This document shows, piece after piece, positions 35,060 to 44,135 of a DNA stretch of 64,000 nt. Position numbers and translations under genes: made by a program. A model generated the notes under the pieces. That model did not search any database and was not told where the DNA came from. It worked only from the letters and a program-made list of their open reading frames with translations. This DNA is from Ruegeria lacuscaerulensis. GTDB lineage: Bacteria; Pseudomonadota; Alphaproteobacteria; Rhodobacterales; Rhodobacteraceae. The stretch spans positions 248,001 through 312,000 of the forward strand of contig NZ_WQGO01000002.1 in assembly GCF_013034685.1 (NCBI RefSeq), written 5' to 3'. Numbering within the stretch: the first letter of the stretch is position 1; every line of letters starts with the position of its first letter.

Positions 35060-35922
35060 TGCTCGGCCTTTCCCAGCAAGCCCTGCGGCCGCACCGCCAA
35101 CACCAGCACCATGATCGCAAAGGTAAACACCACGCCGTAGGTGGGTGCGTAGGCTAGACCGTATTGTTCGGCCAGACCGACCAGCAGCGCACCGAGCGCA
35201 GCCCCGCCGATCGAGCCCATACCGCCAACGATAACCACCACCAGCGAAGACAGCAGGAATTGCAGGTCCGTGCCCGGCGCAATCGACAGCGCGCTGGCGG
35301 CGACGACCCCGGCCATTCCGGCCAACATGCCGCCCAAGGCAAACACAACGACAAAGATGCGGTTGATCGGATAGCCAAGCGCCCGCAGCATGTCCTGATC
35401 ATCCACGCCCGCGCGGATCACAGCACCAAAACGTGTCCGCTGGATGAGGAACCACAGGCCAATCCCGACCACCAGCGCAAAGCCCATCAGCGCCAGACGA
35501 ATATTGGCGTACCCAACGCCCAGAACCGGCAGGCGCTGCCCCCCGGCCAAGGCATCCGGCAGCTCTACTTGATAGGTTAGCCCGCCCCAGTACCACAGCA
35601 TCAGATCGGCCATGATGATTGAAATCGCAATCGAGGCTAGAGTCTGACGCAGCTCATCCCCCTGCATCCAACCCAGAATCCCCGCTTGCACGATGGCACC
35701 GGCCAGACCTGCGGCCAAACCACCGCCGATGACACCCAGTCCCCACGACCCGGTAACATCGACAATGCTGTATCCGACATAGCCGCCCAGCAGCAGCAAT
35801 GCCCCATGAGCCATGTTCACAGTGCGCATCAGCCCGAAGATCAGGCTGAAGCCACTGGCCGCCAAAAAGTAGAGCGCTGCTAGCGTCAACCCGTTCAAGG
35901 TGACGATCAGAAATAGTGTCAT
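35056..35922 (-). CDS. branched-chain-type ABC transporter permease (LivH type)
   Basis: A 288-residue polytopic membrane protein. Segments LIFGLMRTVNMAHGALLLLG and RTRFGAVIRAGVDDQDM are typical of LivH. It is the first gene of the operon, with a GGGAGGAACC ribosome-binding site, and faces the TIM-barrel/AAA+ regulator genes across an AT-rich control region of about 190 bases. Confidence 0.93.
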   Translation of the reverse strand: MTLFLIVTLNGLTLAALYFLAASGFSLIFGLMRTVNMAHGALLLLGGYVGYSIVDVTGSWGLGVIGGGLAAGLAGAIVQAGILGWMQGDELRQTLASIAISIIMADLMLWYWGGLTYQVELPDALAGGQRLPVLGVGYANIRLALMGFALVVGIGLWFLIQRTRFGAVIRAGVDDQDMLRALGYPINRIFVVVFALGGMLAGMAGVVAASALSIAPGTDLQFLLSSLVVVIVGGMGSIGGAALGALLVGLAEQYGLAYAPTYGVVFTFAIMVLVLAVRPQGLLGKAEQ

Positions 35923-36066
35923 GGTTCCTCCCGTTGAGGGGCAGCATGGCGCAGAAAACGGGGCAAAAACAGAAACGAGAGGTTTTGGAGATCAATTTTT
36001 AAATGTTAGTTTTCAATATGTTATTCCAAATTCTCATTTTTTGTTTTGGGAAATATCAGAAAACGT

Positions 36067-36100
36067 GAGAAATTACTTCTCAATAAGGGAAATTCTTTCC
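36067..36100. promoter_or_regulatory. tandem inverted repeats before the TIM-barrel regulator genes
   Basis: GAGAA-ATTAC-TTCTC lies at 36067-36081 and GGAAA-TTC-TTTCC at 36088-36100, preceded by G. The two share the pattern GRGAAATT...TTYC and sit 12-45 bases before the start at 36112 in an AT-rich gap. They look like operators for the AAA+ regulator or another dimeric protein. No clear -24/-12 sigma-54 promoter was seen. Confidence 0.4.
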
Positions 36101-36111
36101 TAAATAGGTTC

Positions 36112-36753
36112 ATGACAACTCTCACGCTCACCGGTACGCAGTCTACCGCTGCCCCTTCGGATAACCGAATCTATTGCCCTGCTCTGAACGGCCTGACCGC
36201 CGTGCAAGCTGATCTGGCATTTGTGATGCCGCGGCTGGATCATAACAGGGCCGTCCGCGAAACCCCCTGTCAGGGCGGTTGGGCCGCACTGCTGGCCAGC
36301 GACCCGTTCGGGTCCGAGGCGGCTTTGTTTGCTCAGTTGTATGAGCTGGGCTATCGCGGCATCACCAACTGGCCATCTTCTATCCTGCTGGACGGGTCGT
36401 TGAGGCAATCCATGTCGACCATCCCGGCCTCGCCCGAGTTCGAATATGACTTTCTGGCCCGTGCCCAACGGGCCGGGTTCCAAACTTTGGCGTTCTTCCT
36501 TTCGCTCGCGCAAGCCCGCGCGGCTCTGAAGGCAGGGCTGGAAAGTCTGGTGCTACATCCCGGACTGCTTGAGGTGGAAACCGCGGAAAGCGGCGCGCTA
36601 GTGCTTGGGTCGCTGCAGCGCATCATCGACACGATCCGGGCTGAGGTTCCGCAAGTAGCTATCTATGCCTATACCTCGGACTGGCATGAACGATCGGTCC
36701 CCCTTGGTACACTGAACGTGGACGGGCTGGTCCGGCACGAGGCCGCAGCATGA
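36112..36753 (+). CDS. degenerate TIM-barrel paralogue upstream of the AAA+ regulator
   Basis: A 213-residue protein related to the TIM-barrel enzyme at 29.3 kb. LGYRGITNWPSSILLDGSLR (about residues 80-99) aligns with [14 protein letters not shown] and with the regulator's GICNFPSTTLIDGR. The N-terminal glycine-rich motif (GSGLTAKAA in the regulator) and the CHGGP motif are missing, so catalysis is unlikely. ATG 36112 is the first after the operator-like repeats. It overlaps the regulator gene as ATGA, suggesting the two proteins work together, perhaps with this one tuning ligand sensing. Confidence 0.75.
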   Translation: MTTLTLTGTQSTAAPSDNRIYCPALNGLTAVQADLAFVMPRLDHNRAVRETPCQGGWAALLASDPFGSEAALFAQLYELGYRGITNWPSSILLDGSLRQSMSTIPASPEFEYDFLARAQRAGFQTLAFFLSLAQARAALKAGLESLVLHPGLLEVETAESGALVLGSLQRIIDTIRAEVPQVAIYAYTSDWHERSVPLGTLNVDGLVRHEAAA

Positions 36754-38474
36754 GCGCGCGCGACAAGAACTTTCTGTTCGCCGCCGTGGTCGGGTCTGGC
36801 CTGACCGCAAAGGCAGCGGACAAGGCGGGGGCCGATTACCTGCTGGCCCTAAATGCTGGACGGTTTCGGGTTCAAGGGGCATCCTCCCTGACCAGCTTCC
36901 TTCCGGTCCGCGCGGCCAATGAGTGGGTAATTGAATTTGCCGAACGCGAAATGCTGGGGCGGTGTACCGCGCCGATCTATGCCGGGTTTTCGGTCAGCGA
37001 TCCTAATCTCGACATTGCGGAACTGGTGCGGCGCACCAAAGCGCTGGGGTTTTCCGGCATCTGCAACTTCCCGTCGACAACTTTGATCGACGGACGTCTG
37101 GGCGCCGCGATCGAGCGGGAAGGCTTGGGGCTGGACCGGGAAATCACAATGGTCAAGAAAGCAACAAATATTGGGTTAGGGGTGTTCGCTTACGTCCAGA
37201 CTAACGCTCAAGCCCGTAAAATGGTCGACGCCGGGGCGACGGCAATCTGCGTAAATATCGGATTCACAAGCGGTGGCACCGGGGTCAACACACACCTGAC
37301 GTTAGAGAAAGCTGCCGCCCAAATTGACCGCGTTCTCGAAGGAGTTCCCACCTCGGTGGACAAGCTTTGCCATGGCGGACCCATCACTTCGCCCGAAGAA
37401 GCATTGGCGATTACGCGACTTTGCGGTGTGCAGGGTTTCGTGGCCGGCTCGACGCTGGACCGGCTGCCAGTGGAACAAACGTTGAATGAGGTGACAAAGG
37501 GGTTCACCGCCATTCCCAGCTTGTCACGGATCGAAACCGGTGCGCCAACCACTGAACATGAACTGGTTGGATCTTCCTACTCCATGCAGTTGATCCGAGA
37601 AGAGCTTGATGATCTTGCCTATGAGGATGTCCCGATCCTGTTGATCGGCGAAACGGGAACCGGCAAAAGCCGCGCTGCCCTCAAATTGCACGAGGCAGGG
37701 CCCGCAGCGCGGCGTCAGCCCGTTGTTGTGGATTGCCCCGCCTTGGACAACGAAGAAGGCGGTGTGCATCTTTTGGGCAAGGCCCCCGGCGCATTGGGAA
37801 CGACGGGCACTCAGCGTGGCGCTTTGGAGCTGGCTTCCGGGGGCACGCTCATCTTTGACGAAATTTCCGCCTTACAGCCTGCGTATCAGGGCAAAATACT
37901 GAAATTCACCGACGAAAAGACCGTGCAGAGGATTGGGGATCATACACTCAGACGGGCCGAAGCGCGGATCATTTCGACGACCATCCAAGACATCCCTGGC
38001 CTGATTGAGATGGGCGCGTTTCGTCAGGATCTTTATTATCGAATCTCCGGTCACGAAATCACCCTGCCGCCCTTGCGCGAGAGGGTGGATGACATCCCTG
38101 AACTGGCCATATATCTGGGGCGGCAGTTGAGCGGCGAGCCTCCGAAGTTTTCAAACGCTGCGTTGCGGTTGATGCTCGAACACGATTGGCCCGGGAATGT
38201 GCGCGAGCTTCAGCACACGGTACAGCGTGCAATTCGCAAATCCGGAGGGTCCACGATTGACCTCAAGGCTATCGACTTCCTTCGCCAAAAAACGACGGGG
38301 ATTTCGAAAGCTCCGAGAGAGGAAACTCCGGTTCGGGCCGCGGTATCCGAGCGGGACTGGATTGCCGAGGCCCTAACGCGAAATGGTTTCCGTCGCGCGC
38401 AGACCGCCGAAGAATTGGGTATGACCACGCGCACGCTTTACAACAAAATCAAGAAACACGGGCTGCAGGGATAG
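36750..38474 (+). CDS. AAA+ transcriptional activator with TIM-barrel sensor domain
   Basis: A 574-residue fusion. Residues 1-260 are a complete TIM-barrel domain of the PF09370 type (GSGLTAKAADKAG, LNAGRFRVQGASS, NFPSTTLIDGR, CHGGP). Residues 270-500 form a sigma-54-activator AAA+ domain with Walker A GETGTGKS (300-307), Walker B GGTLIFDEI and QDLYYRI. Residues 537-572 are a Fis-type helix-turn-helix (RAQTAEELGMTTRTLYNKIK). The GAFTGA loop that touches sigma-54 is degenerate (GALGTTGTQ, 347-355). Pfam notes this architecture. It probably senses the substrate or product of the divergent transporter/Tm-1-like operon. Confidence 0.92.
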   Translation: MSARDKNFLFAAVVGSGLTAKAADKAGADYLLALNAGRFRVQGASSLTSFLPVRAANEWVIEFAEREMLGRCTAPIYAGFSVSDPNLDIAELVRRTKALGFSGICNFPSTTLIDGRLGAAIEREGLGLDREITMVKKATNIGLGVFAYVQTNAQARKMVDAGATAICVNIGFTSGGTGVNTHLTLEKAAAQIDRVLEGVPTSVDKLCHGGPITSPEEALAITRLCGVQGFVAGSTLDRLPVEQTLNEVTKGFTAIPSLSRIETGAPTTEHELVGSSYSMQLIREELDDLAYEDVPILLIGETGTGKSRAALKLHEAGPAARRQPVVVDCPALDNEEGGVHLLGKAPGALGTTGTQRGALELASGGTLIFDEISALQPAYQGKILKFTDEKTVQRIGDHTLRRAEARIISTTIQDIPGLIEMGAFRQDLYYRISGHEITLPPLRERVDDIPELAIYLGRQLSGEPPKFSNAALRLMLEHDWPGNVRELQHTVQRAIRKSGGSTIDLKAIDFLRQKTTGISKAPREETPVRAAVSERDWIAEALTRNGFRRAQTAEELGMTTRTLYNKIKKHGLQG

Positions 38475-38957
38475 CTCGGAAGGTTGCTCTGCAACATCCA
38501 ATTCTTTCATCAAAACGGATCCGAGATCCGTCTGAGTTTTGTCTCCCTAAGTTCAGGCCTCATAGCCAGTGCATGACAATCGCTGCGAGTGCGGTTTTGG
38601 ACGGAAGAATGCCACTACCTTCTTGGGGACAGGAGGGAGGTCCGTTTAAAAATCATGAACACCTTAGGACGTACTTAATCCAATGTAGGCCGGGCAAAGC
38701 CGGTGCTGCACAACAAGGCCATTCCCGCTCAGGTGAGCTGGAGCAAAAGCAATTCAGCGTGAAACACACATTTCCCAATTTTACCTAGCGTCAAAAAACG
38801 AGATGTCCGCTTAGGACAACTATCTGGCCAGTCGCGACATTTTTTGAAAAAGCCAAATCTTTCATTAACGGAATTGGAAACGCCGGCGTCGGCTTGACGC
38901 GGAAACCCCGGTGTCGGTGGAAGACAACCGCCGCGACCAATACGTGAGGAGGAAAAT
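38475..38957. other. 483-base intergenic region with a terminator-like hairpin
   Basis: No coding frame here has a supporting motif. Besides the hairpin at 38515-38531, the right end carries the leader of the TRAP operon, with GAGGAGGAAAAT directly before its start codon. The middle part is relatively AT-rich. Confidence 0.6.
38515..38531 (+). terminator. hairpin after the AAA+ regulator gene
   Basis: ACGGATC-CGA-GATCCGT is a perfect seven-base-pair stem with a three-base loop, 41 bases after the regulator stop, followed by CTGAGTTTTG. The T-run is short, so termination may be partial. Confidence 0.5.
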
Positions 38958-39956
38958 ATGAAACTCAAATCTTTTGTCGCCGGAATTGCACTGGCAGCCA
39001 GCCTGACCAGTACCGCCTCTCAGGCAGAAACAGTATTGAAACTTGGAACCGTTGCGCCACTGTCATCGCCTTGGGGCCAATGGGCGCAGGGTGTTGCGGA
39101 TCAGATCGCCGAGATGTCAGGTGGCGAACTGAAAATCGAAGTCATTGGCGATGCGCAGCTGGGCGACGAACAGACAATCCTGCGGCAAGGTATGAAGGGT
39201 CGTGTGGATCTGGTGATGGTGTCCAACATTCCATTGTCCCTGATTGGACAGGAACTGGATCTTGTGTCTTCGCCATTTCTCTATGACAGCACGGAACAGG
39301 GCAGCTGTGTCGCCTTCAATCATCTGAGCGAGATTTTGGGCCCAAGCCTGCAGGATTCGGGCCTTGAGCCGCTGACCTGGATGGAGGTTGGCAATTACCT
39401 GGTTTTCTCGCAGGAACCGGCCAGAACTCCTGATGCGTTGGAAGGTCAAAAAGTCCGCGTGGCTGCAACCACGGCGGATGAACTGTTTGCACGTAGACTT
39501 GGTGCGGTAGGTGTGCCGATGGGCACCTCTGACACGATCCCGGCCTTGCAGACCGGAAACGTCAAGGCGGCATTCCTACCCGGCGTGTTCGGCATCGCCA
39601 TCGGGACCCACAAAGTGGCCCCTCATGTCACTGTCAGCAACCACACCCGTTTGATCGGCACCGTTGCTGTGTCGGGCCGGAGCTACAAGAAGCTGAGCGA
39701 TCAAGAGAAAGAATGGCTGTCGGCTTTCACAGAGGGCGGCACCGGCCTGTCGGCCACGATCCTGGGTGCTGAAACCGCTCTGTTGGGTCAACTTGAAGGA
39801 GCTGGTGTTCCGGTTGCACACCTGACAGACGAAGAAGCCGCTGCTTGGCGCGCCGCATCCGATGGGCTGCGCGAGGAACTGGCTGAACAACTAGGCCCCA
39901 AAGCTGTTTCGATCCTTGAGCAGATCGAAGCCGCCAAGCAAGCCTGCGGGTCTTAA
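38958..39956 (+). CDS. TRAP transporter substrate-binding protein (DctP), second system
   Basis: A 332-residue periplasmic receptor with a signal peptide to about SQA (residue 23). LKLGTVAPLSSPWGQWAQGV and LEGQKVRVAATTADELFARRLGA carry the family core. A strong GAGGAGGAAA ribosome-binding site precedes the ATG. It starts a dctPQM operon after the AAA+ regulator gene. The ligand is not known. Confidence 0.9.
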   Translation: MKLKSFVAGIALAASLTSTASQAETVLKLGTVAPLSSPWGQWAQGVADQIAEMSGGELKIEVIGDAQLGDEQTILRQGMKGRVDLVMVSNIPLSLIGQELDLVSSPFLYDSTEQGSCVAFNHLSEILGPSLQDSGLEPLTWMEVGNYLVFSQEPARTPDALEGQKVRVAATTADELFARRLGAVGVPMGTSDTIPALQTGNVKAAFLPGVFGIAIGTHKVAPHVTVSNHTRLIGTVAVSGRSYKKLSDQEKEWLSAFTEGGTGLSATILGAETALLGQLEGAGVPVAHLTDEEAAAWRAASDGLREELAEQLGPKAVSILEQIEAAKQACGS

Positions 39957-39960
39957 TCCA

Positions 39961-40434
39961 ATGGGTCTACTTCGGTTTCTGATGAGGATCGAAGCCATTA
40001 TGGCAGCTTCAGCATATGCTGCCACAACCCTGCTTCTGCTGGCGGATGTGATCGCGCGCGAGTTTCTATCGCAAGCTCTGTGGGGCGCGCAGCAAACTGC
40101 GGTTCTGTGCAGCATTCTGGCGGCAATGGTCGGTCTGACCCTTGCCACCGGGCGCGGCGCCCATTTCCGACCCGAGTTTGCCGACGGCATCCTGAAATTC
40201 GCCTTTGTCGACCGGCTGGGTGATCTGATTTCGGGGATTTTGCTGCTCGTCTTCGCCTATTTCGCGGTCGAGTTCGTCATGGAATCGAAGGAATTCGCCG
40301 ACCGTGTCCCGGTGGTCAACATCTTGCTCTGGCCGGTTCAGATCATTGTGCCATACGCGCTGGCGTCCTCGGCTTTGAAACATCTGATGTTTGCCTGGGA
40401 CCCGATGGTGAAAACCGAACTGAGGAAGATCTGA
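39961..40434 (+). CDS. TRAP transporter small permease (DctQ), second system
   Basis: A 157-residue membrane protein with hydrophobic segments around residues 12-32, 48-66, 90-108 and 122-140. ATG 39961, four bases after the receptor stop, is used instead of an upstream in-frame start inside the receptor gene. The large permease follows immediately. Confidence 0.86.
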   Translation: MGLLRFLMRIEAIMAASAYAATTLLLLADVIAREFLSQALWGAQQTAVLCSILAAMVGLTLATGRGAHFRPEFADGILKFAFVDRLGDLISGILLLVFAYFAVEFVMESKEFADRVPVVNILLWPVQIIVPYALASSALKHLMFAWDPMVKTELRKI

Positions 40435-40435
40435 C

Positions 40436-41695
40436 ATGGACGGCATCATTCTTCTGGGGATCGTCATCGCGATGCTGGCTCTGCGCCAGAACGTTGTGCT
40501 GATCCTGCTGATCGTCACGGCCTATATCCAGCTGGTCTGGGCCGGGGGAGACGTCCTTTATGTTATCGAGGACCTGTGGTCGTCGATGGACAATAAGGTT
40601 CTGCTGGCCATTCCCATGTATATCATTGCGGGAAAGCTGATGTCGCGCGGCTCGATTGCCCGTGACCTGATCGCCATGGTCCGCGCCGCGACCGACTGGA
40701 TGCCAGGCGGTCTGGGCATGGCGTCGGTCCTGTCCTGCGCACTGTTTGCGGCTGTGTCCGGCTCCTCCGCTGCGACCTTGCTGGCCGTTGGTGTGGTGAT
40801 GTACCCGGCCCTGAAAGAGGCAGGGTATTCCGAAAAATTCTCAATTGGGGCTGTCACTTCGGCGGGGACGCTGGGCATTCTGATCCCGCCGTCGATCCCG
40901 CTGATCATCTATGGCATCGTGACCGAGACCAATGTGGCCGACTTGTTTCTGGCCGGGATCATACCGGGTATTCTGCTGACCGCTATCTTCGCGCTGTATT
41001 CGATGGGCACAAACCTGAACAACGCGCGCGGGACGTTCTCGGTCAAGCGGCTGTGGGATGCTGTTCGTAAGGGCATCTTTGCACTGATGACCCCCGTGAT
41101 CCTGCTCGGCGGGATTTACTCGGGCTATTTCTCACCAACCGAAGCTGCAGCCGTGGCCGTGGGCTACGCCATTCTCGTTGAACTCATCGTCTATCGCGAA
41201 CTGTCATCCAAAGATTTCTTCGAAGAGTTTGTCTCGACCGCGGTAATGCTGGGTACTCTGTTCCCGATCGTCGCGGTCGCGCTTTCGCTGAAGTCAGTTC
41301 TGGCGATCGAGGGGGTTCCGGCGGCTTTTGCCGACTGGCTGCAAACCGTTTTCACCAGCAAGGTGACCTTCCTGTTGGCACTGAACGCAGCGCTGCTGCT
41401 GGTCGGCTGCCTGATCGATGTTGTTTCAGCCATTTTGCTGCTAGGTCCGGTTCTGCTGGCCGCTGCGGCGCATTTCGGGATCAACCCGGTTCAGCTGGGT
41501 ATCATCATGATCATCAACCTGGAGATCGGCCTACTGACGCCGCCAATCGGGCTGAATCTTCTGGTCGCTTCAGGGGCATTCAAGAAACGGTTCGCAGAGG
41601 TAAGCCTGTCGGTCATCCCCTTCATCATCCTAATGTTGATCGCTTTGTTGCTTGTAACCTTCATTCCCGAATTGACGTTGTATTTCGTCTCGTAG
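40436..41695 (+). CDS. TRAP transporter large permease (DctM), second system
   Basis: A 419-residue polytopic permease of ordinary DctM length. The signature GTLGILIPPSIPLIIYGIV and SGYFSPTEAAAVAVGYA are present, and the C-terminus has LEIGLLTPPIGLNLLV. The loop before the last segments is short, unlike the DctM at 12.4 kb. A GC hairpin follows the stop. Confidence 0.93.
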   Translation: MDGIILLGIVIAMLALRQNVVLILLIVTAYIQLVWAGGDVLYVIEDLWSSMDNKVLLAIPMYIIAGKLMSRGSIARDLIAMVRAATDWMPGGLGMASVLSCALFAAVSGSSAATLLAVGVVMYPALKEAGYSEKFSIGAVTSAGTLGILIPPSIPLIIYGIVTETNVADLFLAGIIPGILLTAIFALYSMGTNLNNARGTFSVKRLWDAVRKGIFALMTPVILLGGIYSGYFSPTEAAAVAVGYAILVELIVYRELSSKDFFEEFVSTAVMLGTLFPIVAVALSLKSVLAIEGVPAAFADWLQTVFTSKVTFLLALNAALLLVGCLIDVVSAILLLGPVLLAAAAHFGINPVQLGIIMIINLEIGLLTPPIGLNLLVASGAFKKRFAEVSLSVIPFIILMLIALLLVTFIPELTLYFVS

Positions 41696-41718
41696 ACAGG
41701 TGTCACTATCAAAGGAAT

Positions 41719-41738
41719 GCCCGACCCGCTGGCTGGGC
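41719..41738 (+). terminator. possible terminator after the second TRAP operon
   Basis: GCCC at 41719-41722 can pair with GGGC at 41735-41738, followed by GTTTTCC. The stem is only four to five pairs, so the call is tentative. Confidence 0.35.
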
Positions 41739-41907
41739 GTTTTCCGTTTCTTACCGTCTGTTCACGTTTGAAACACAGTGAATCGCATGTCCGAAATTGA
41801 TAGAAACTTGTCCCCTTAGAACATGTTTTCAAGCCCGACCAATCCCGATGTTAGTAGCACGTTTCAAGCCAGTGCTTGTCCCATTAAGTCGTGAGTGAGA
41901 GACCCCC

Positions 41908-42348
41908 ATGTCTGTTCGGAACGTCGTTGCACTTGACCATGCAGGTCCCGATCTCCCTGCCGAGCTGCAGGCGACCTACCGGAATGTTCCTGCCTCGTCC
42001 CACGAGACCCACTCGGGCGGTGTCTGCATCAACGACGTTGTCACCCAAGTGAACGTTGATGACATACCCTTTGGCGGCGTCAGGTCATCTGGGGTGGGGT
42101 ATTGTCACGGCAAAGAGAAAGGCCCGAGCTTCTCAAATGCCAATGATTTTGTCCGCGAAGGCAAATTGGACGGCAACACGTTCGTTGGCACATCTTGGGA
42201 CAGCAAGATCTTCAAACTGCTCGTCAAGTTTCACCTGCGTCGGTTCAGAAACCCTGAACCCGCAGAATTGGCTCCGATCCTCTGCGCATCCCTTCGCTCT
42301 CTCCCCAACTGTGCAAAGGGTCGGGCCACCCTAAAAGCCAATTGCTAA
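41908..42348 (+). pseudogene. C-terminal remnant of an aldehyde dehydrogenase
   Basis: The open frame encodes 146 residues. From about residue 32 it matches the C-terminal part of NAD-dependent aldehyde dehydrogenases (HSGGVCINDVV, then PFGGVRSSGVGYCHGK, then FSNANDFVREG). The NAD-binding and catalytic regions, some 350 residues, are missing, and the first 30 residues do not resemble the family. The last part (IFKLLVKFHLRRF) recalls the coniferyl-aldehyde dehydrogenase type. It lies directly before a broken alcohol dehydrogenase gene, so an alcohol/aldehyde oxidation pair seems to be decaying here. Confidence 0.8.
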
Positions 42349-42354
42349 CGGAAG

Positions 42355-43572
42355 ATGATTGTCATGCTTCACGCTCCTATTCGTATCGCATTGCGGGCGC
42401 TGTCCACGTTCTACACGCCGCAAAAACCACTAACGTTTTCAGGCCCGGATGCAGCCCGCAAACTGGCCGACTTGATGGTGGTGAACGGGCAGAGGCGTCC
42501 TTTGATCGTTACGGACAGCTTTCTGTTGCAAAACGGAATGCTGGATGACCTGATCACCTTTCTGAAGGGCCGGAGTTGTCACGTGACAACCTTCGACGGC
42601 ATCATCCCGAACCCCACATTTGCCGTAGTTGAAGCGGGGCTGAAAGCCAGCCTCGACAATAAATGCGATGCCGTCTTTGCTGTGGGTGGCGGTTCAGCCA
42701 TCGACGCTGCAAAGGTGATTGCGGCCGCAAGCACCAGTCGTAAGTCGGTGAAAAAGCTGACCGGCACTTTGAAAGTCGACGCGCCGCTGCTGCCGTTCTA
42801 TGTGGTACCGACCACATCGGGCACCGGCTCCGAGGTGACAAACGCGGCGGTGATATCGGACACCGAAACGCACAAGAAAAAGTTCTTTGTTGATCCGAAA
42901 TACATCCCGATTGCCGCCGCTTTTGACACCGGGTTGCTGAAATCTCTGCCAGCGCCCATGACTGCCGCCAACGGTATGGACGCATTGACCCACGCGATCG
43001 AGGCATATACCTCGCGCAATCGGTTTGACGACACCGACCGCGATGCGGCAATGGCGATCAAGCTGCTGTTTGAATATTTGCCGATTGCCTATGAAAATGG
43101 TCATGACGAACATGCGCGTGAGATGGTGGCGCTGGCATCGTTCCTGGCTGGCTTTTCCTTTACCAAGGCCAGCCTGGGGTATGTGCATGCAATCTCACAT
43201 TAGATCAGTGCGCACTACAATACGCCCCATGGTTTGGCCAACGCGGTCATTCTGCCGCGTGTGTTGCGGTTCAACAAAAAGACCTGCGCCGCGCGGTTTG
43301 CTCAGCTGGAACAAATACTGACTGCCAGCGCTTCAAACGACACAGACCTGTTGGCCGAGCAGTTCATTTCCCGTGTCGATGCCCTAGCGGACCGCGTTGG
43401 AATTCCCGCCAGCCTGACCGACCTCCAATCAAAGGACTTCGGTGTAATTTCCAGCGATGCGCTGGCTGAAGCGCGCTCATCCTATGCTGTTCCGCGTGTC
43501 ATGCGGCGGTCACAAGTCACCCGGGTTCTACAGTCCGTGCTGGCCGGAAACCGTGACCTGACATTCAGTTGA
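42355..43572 (+). pseudogene. iron-containing alcohol dehydrogenase interrupted by an amber codon
   Basis: The frame encodes a group III iron-dependent alcohol dehydrogenase: NAD-binding GGGSAIDAAKVIAAAS, PTTSGTGSEVTNAAVI, and the metal region GYVHAISH followed by HYNTPHGLANAV. An in-frame TAG at 43201-43203 cuts it after 282 residues, and the same frame continues for 122 codons to a normal stop at 43572. The stop sits in the metal-binding stretch where relatives usually have glutamine, consistent with a single CAG to TAG change. The truncated product would lack a metal ligand. A sequencing error or stop suppression is less likely. Confidence 0.88.
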
Positions 43573-43757
43573 AACCAATAGCGAAAAGATTTTCACTGAT
43601 ACCCGTGGTGCAGGAGGGGCAGATTTCGGCGGAACCCGAAGCTGCGCTTTAGCCCGGCATCAGTGACTTTACCAACCGGTCTTTTGAGGCGGGTACCGAA
43701 ATCGACCGGTTTACCCCAGTACCCTCGATATTGAGCAGGTGAGGTTGTCTTGGGGCC

Positions 43758-44135
43758 TTAGGATCCAGATTGCGCAGCTCTGATTTCTTTGACGGTTTCA
43801 CGCACTACTGCAATCCTTTGGTCAATGTCTCGGGCACTCAACATCCCCTGACTTTCCAGCGTTTCTTCAATCGCCTGCAGCCAGCAATTGAAATAGAGGC
43901 CTTCCACCGCCGCGGCCGAAGTTGCATGTTTCTGCTTTTCGGTCTCTGTCACCAACGCTGCCAATCGGGATTGAAAAGTGGCCCAGGAAAAGTGCCCCTG
44001 TTGGACCAGAGCCACAACAAGGGCGAAGACCCTTGTCTGCCAGGGAGCCCTGAACAACGGGTTATCTTCGCTTAGCCCCGGAATAGAGCTGCGTAGCTGG
44101 GCTGCTGCCTGTTGATGCGCGTCAAGCGGGTTCAA
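43758..44135 (-). CDS. nitrile hydratase activator/accessory protein
   Basis: A 125-residue protein of the small accessory family that helps insert cobalt into nitrile hydratase. FRAPWQTRVFALVVALVQQG and HFSWATFQSRL followed by YFNCWLQAIEETL are characteristic. The proposed TTG start at 44135 overlaps the beta-subunit gene by 14 bases and has GGGAGAA upstream; frames starting further back lie entirely in the beta gene. It is the last gene of the operon. Confidence 0.82.
   Translation of the reverse strand: MNPLDAHQQAAAQLRSSIPGLSEDNPLFRAPWQTRVFALVVALVQQGHFSWATFQSRLAALVTETEKQKHATSAAAVEGLYFNCWLQAIEETLESQGMLSARDIDQRIAVVRETVKEIRAAQSGS

Noticed and set aside
35923-36111. Search for a sigma-54 promoter in the divergent gap
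   Set aside because: No GG-N10-GC element with acceptable flanks was found on either strand by eye.
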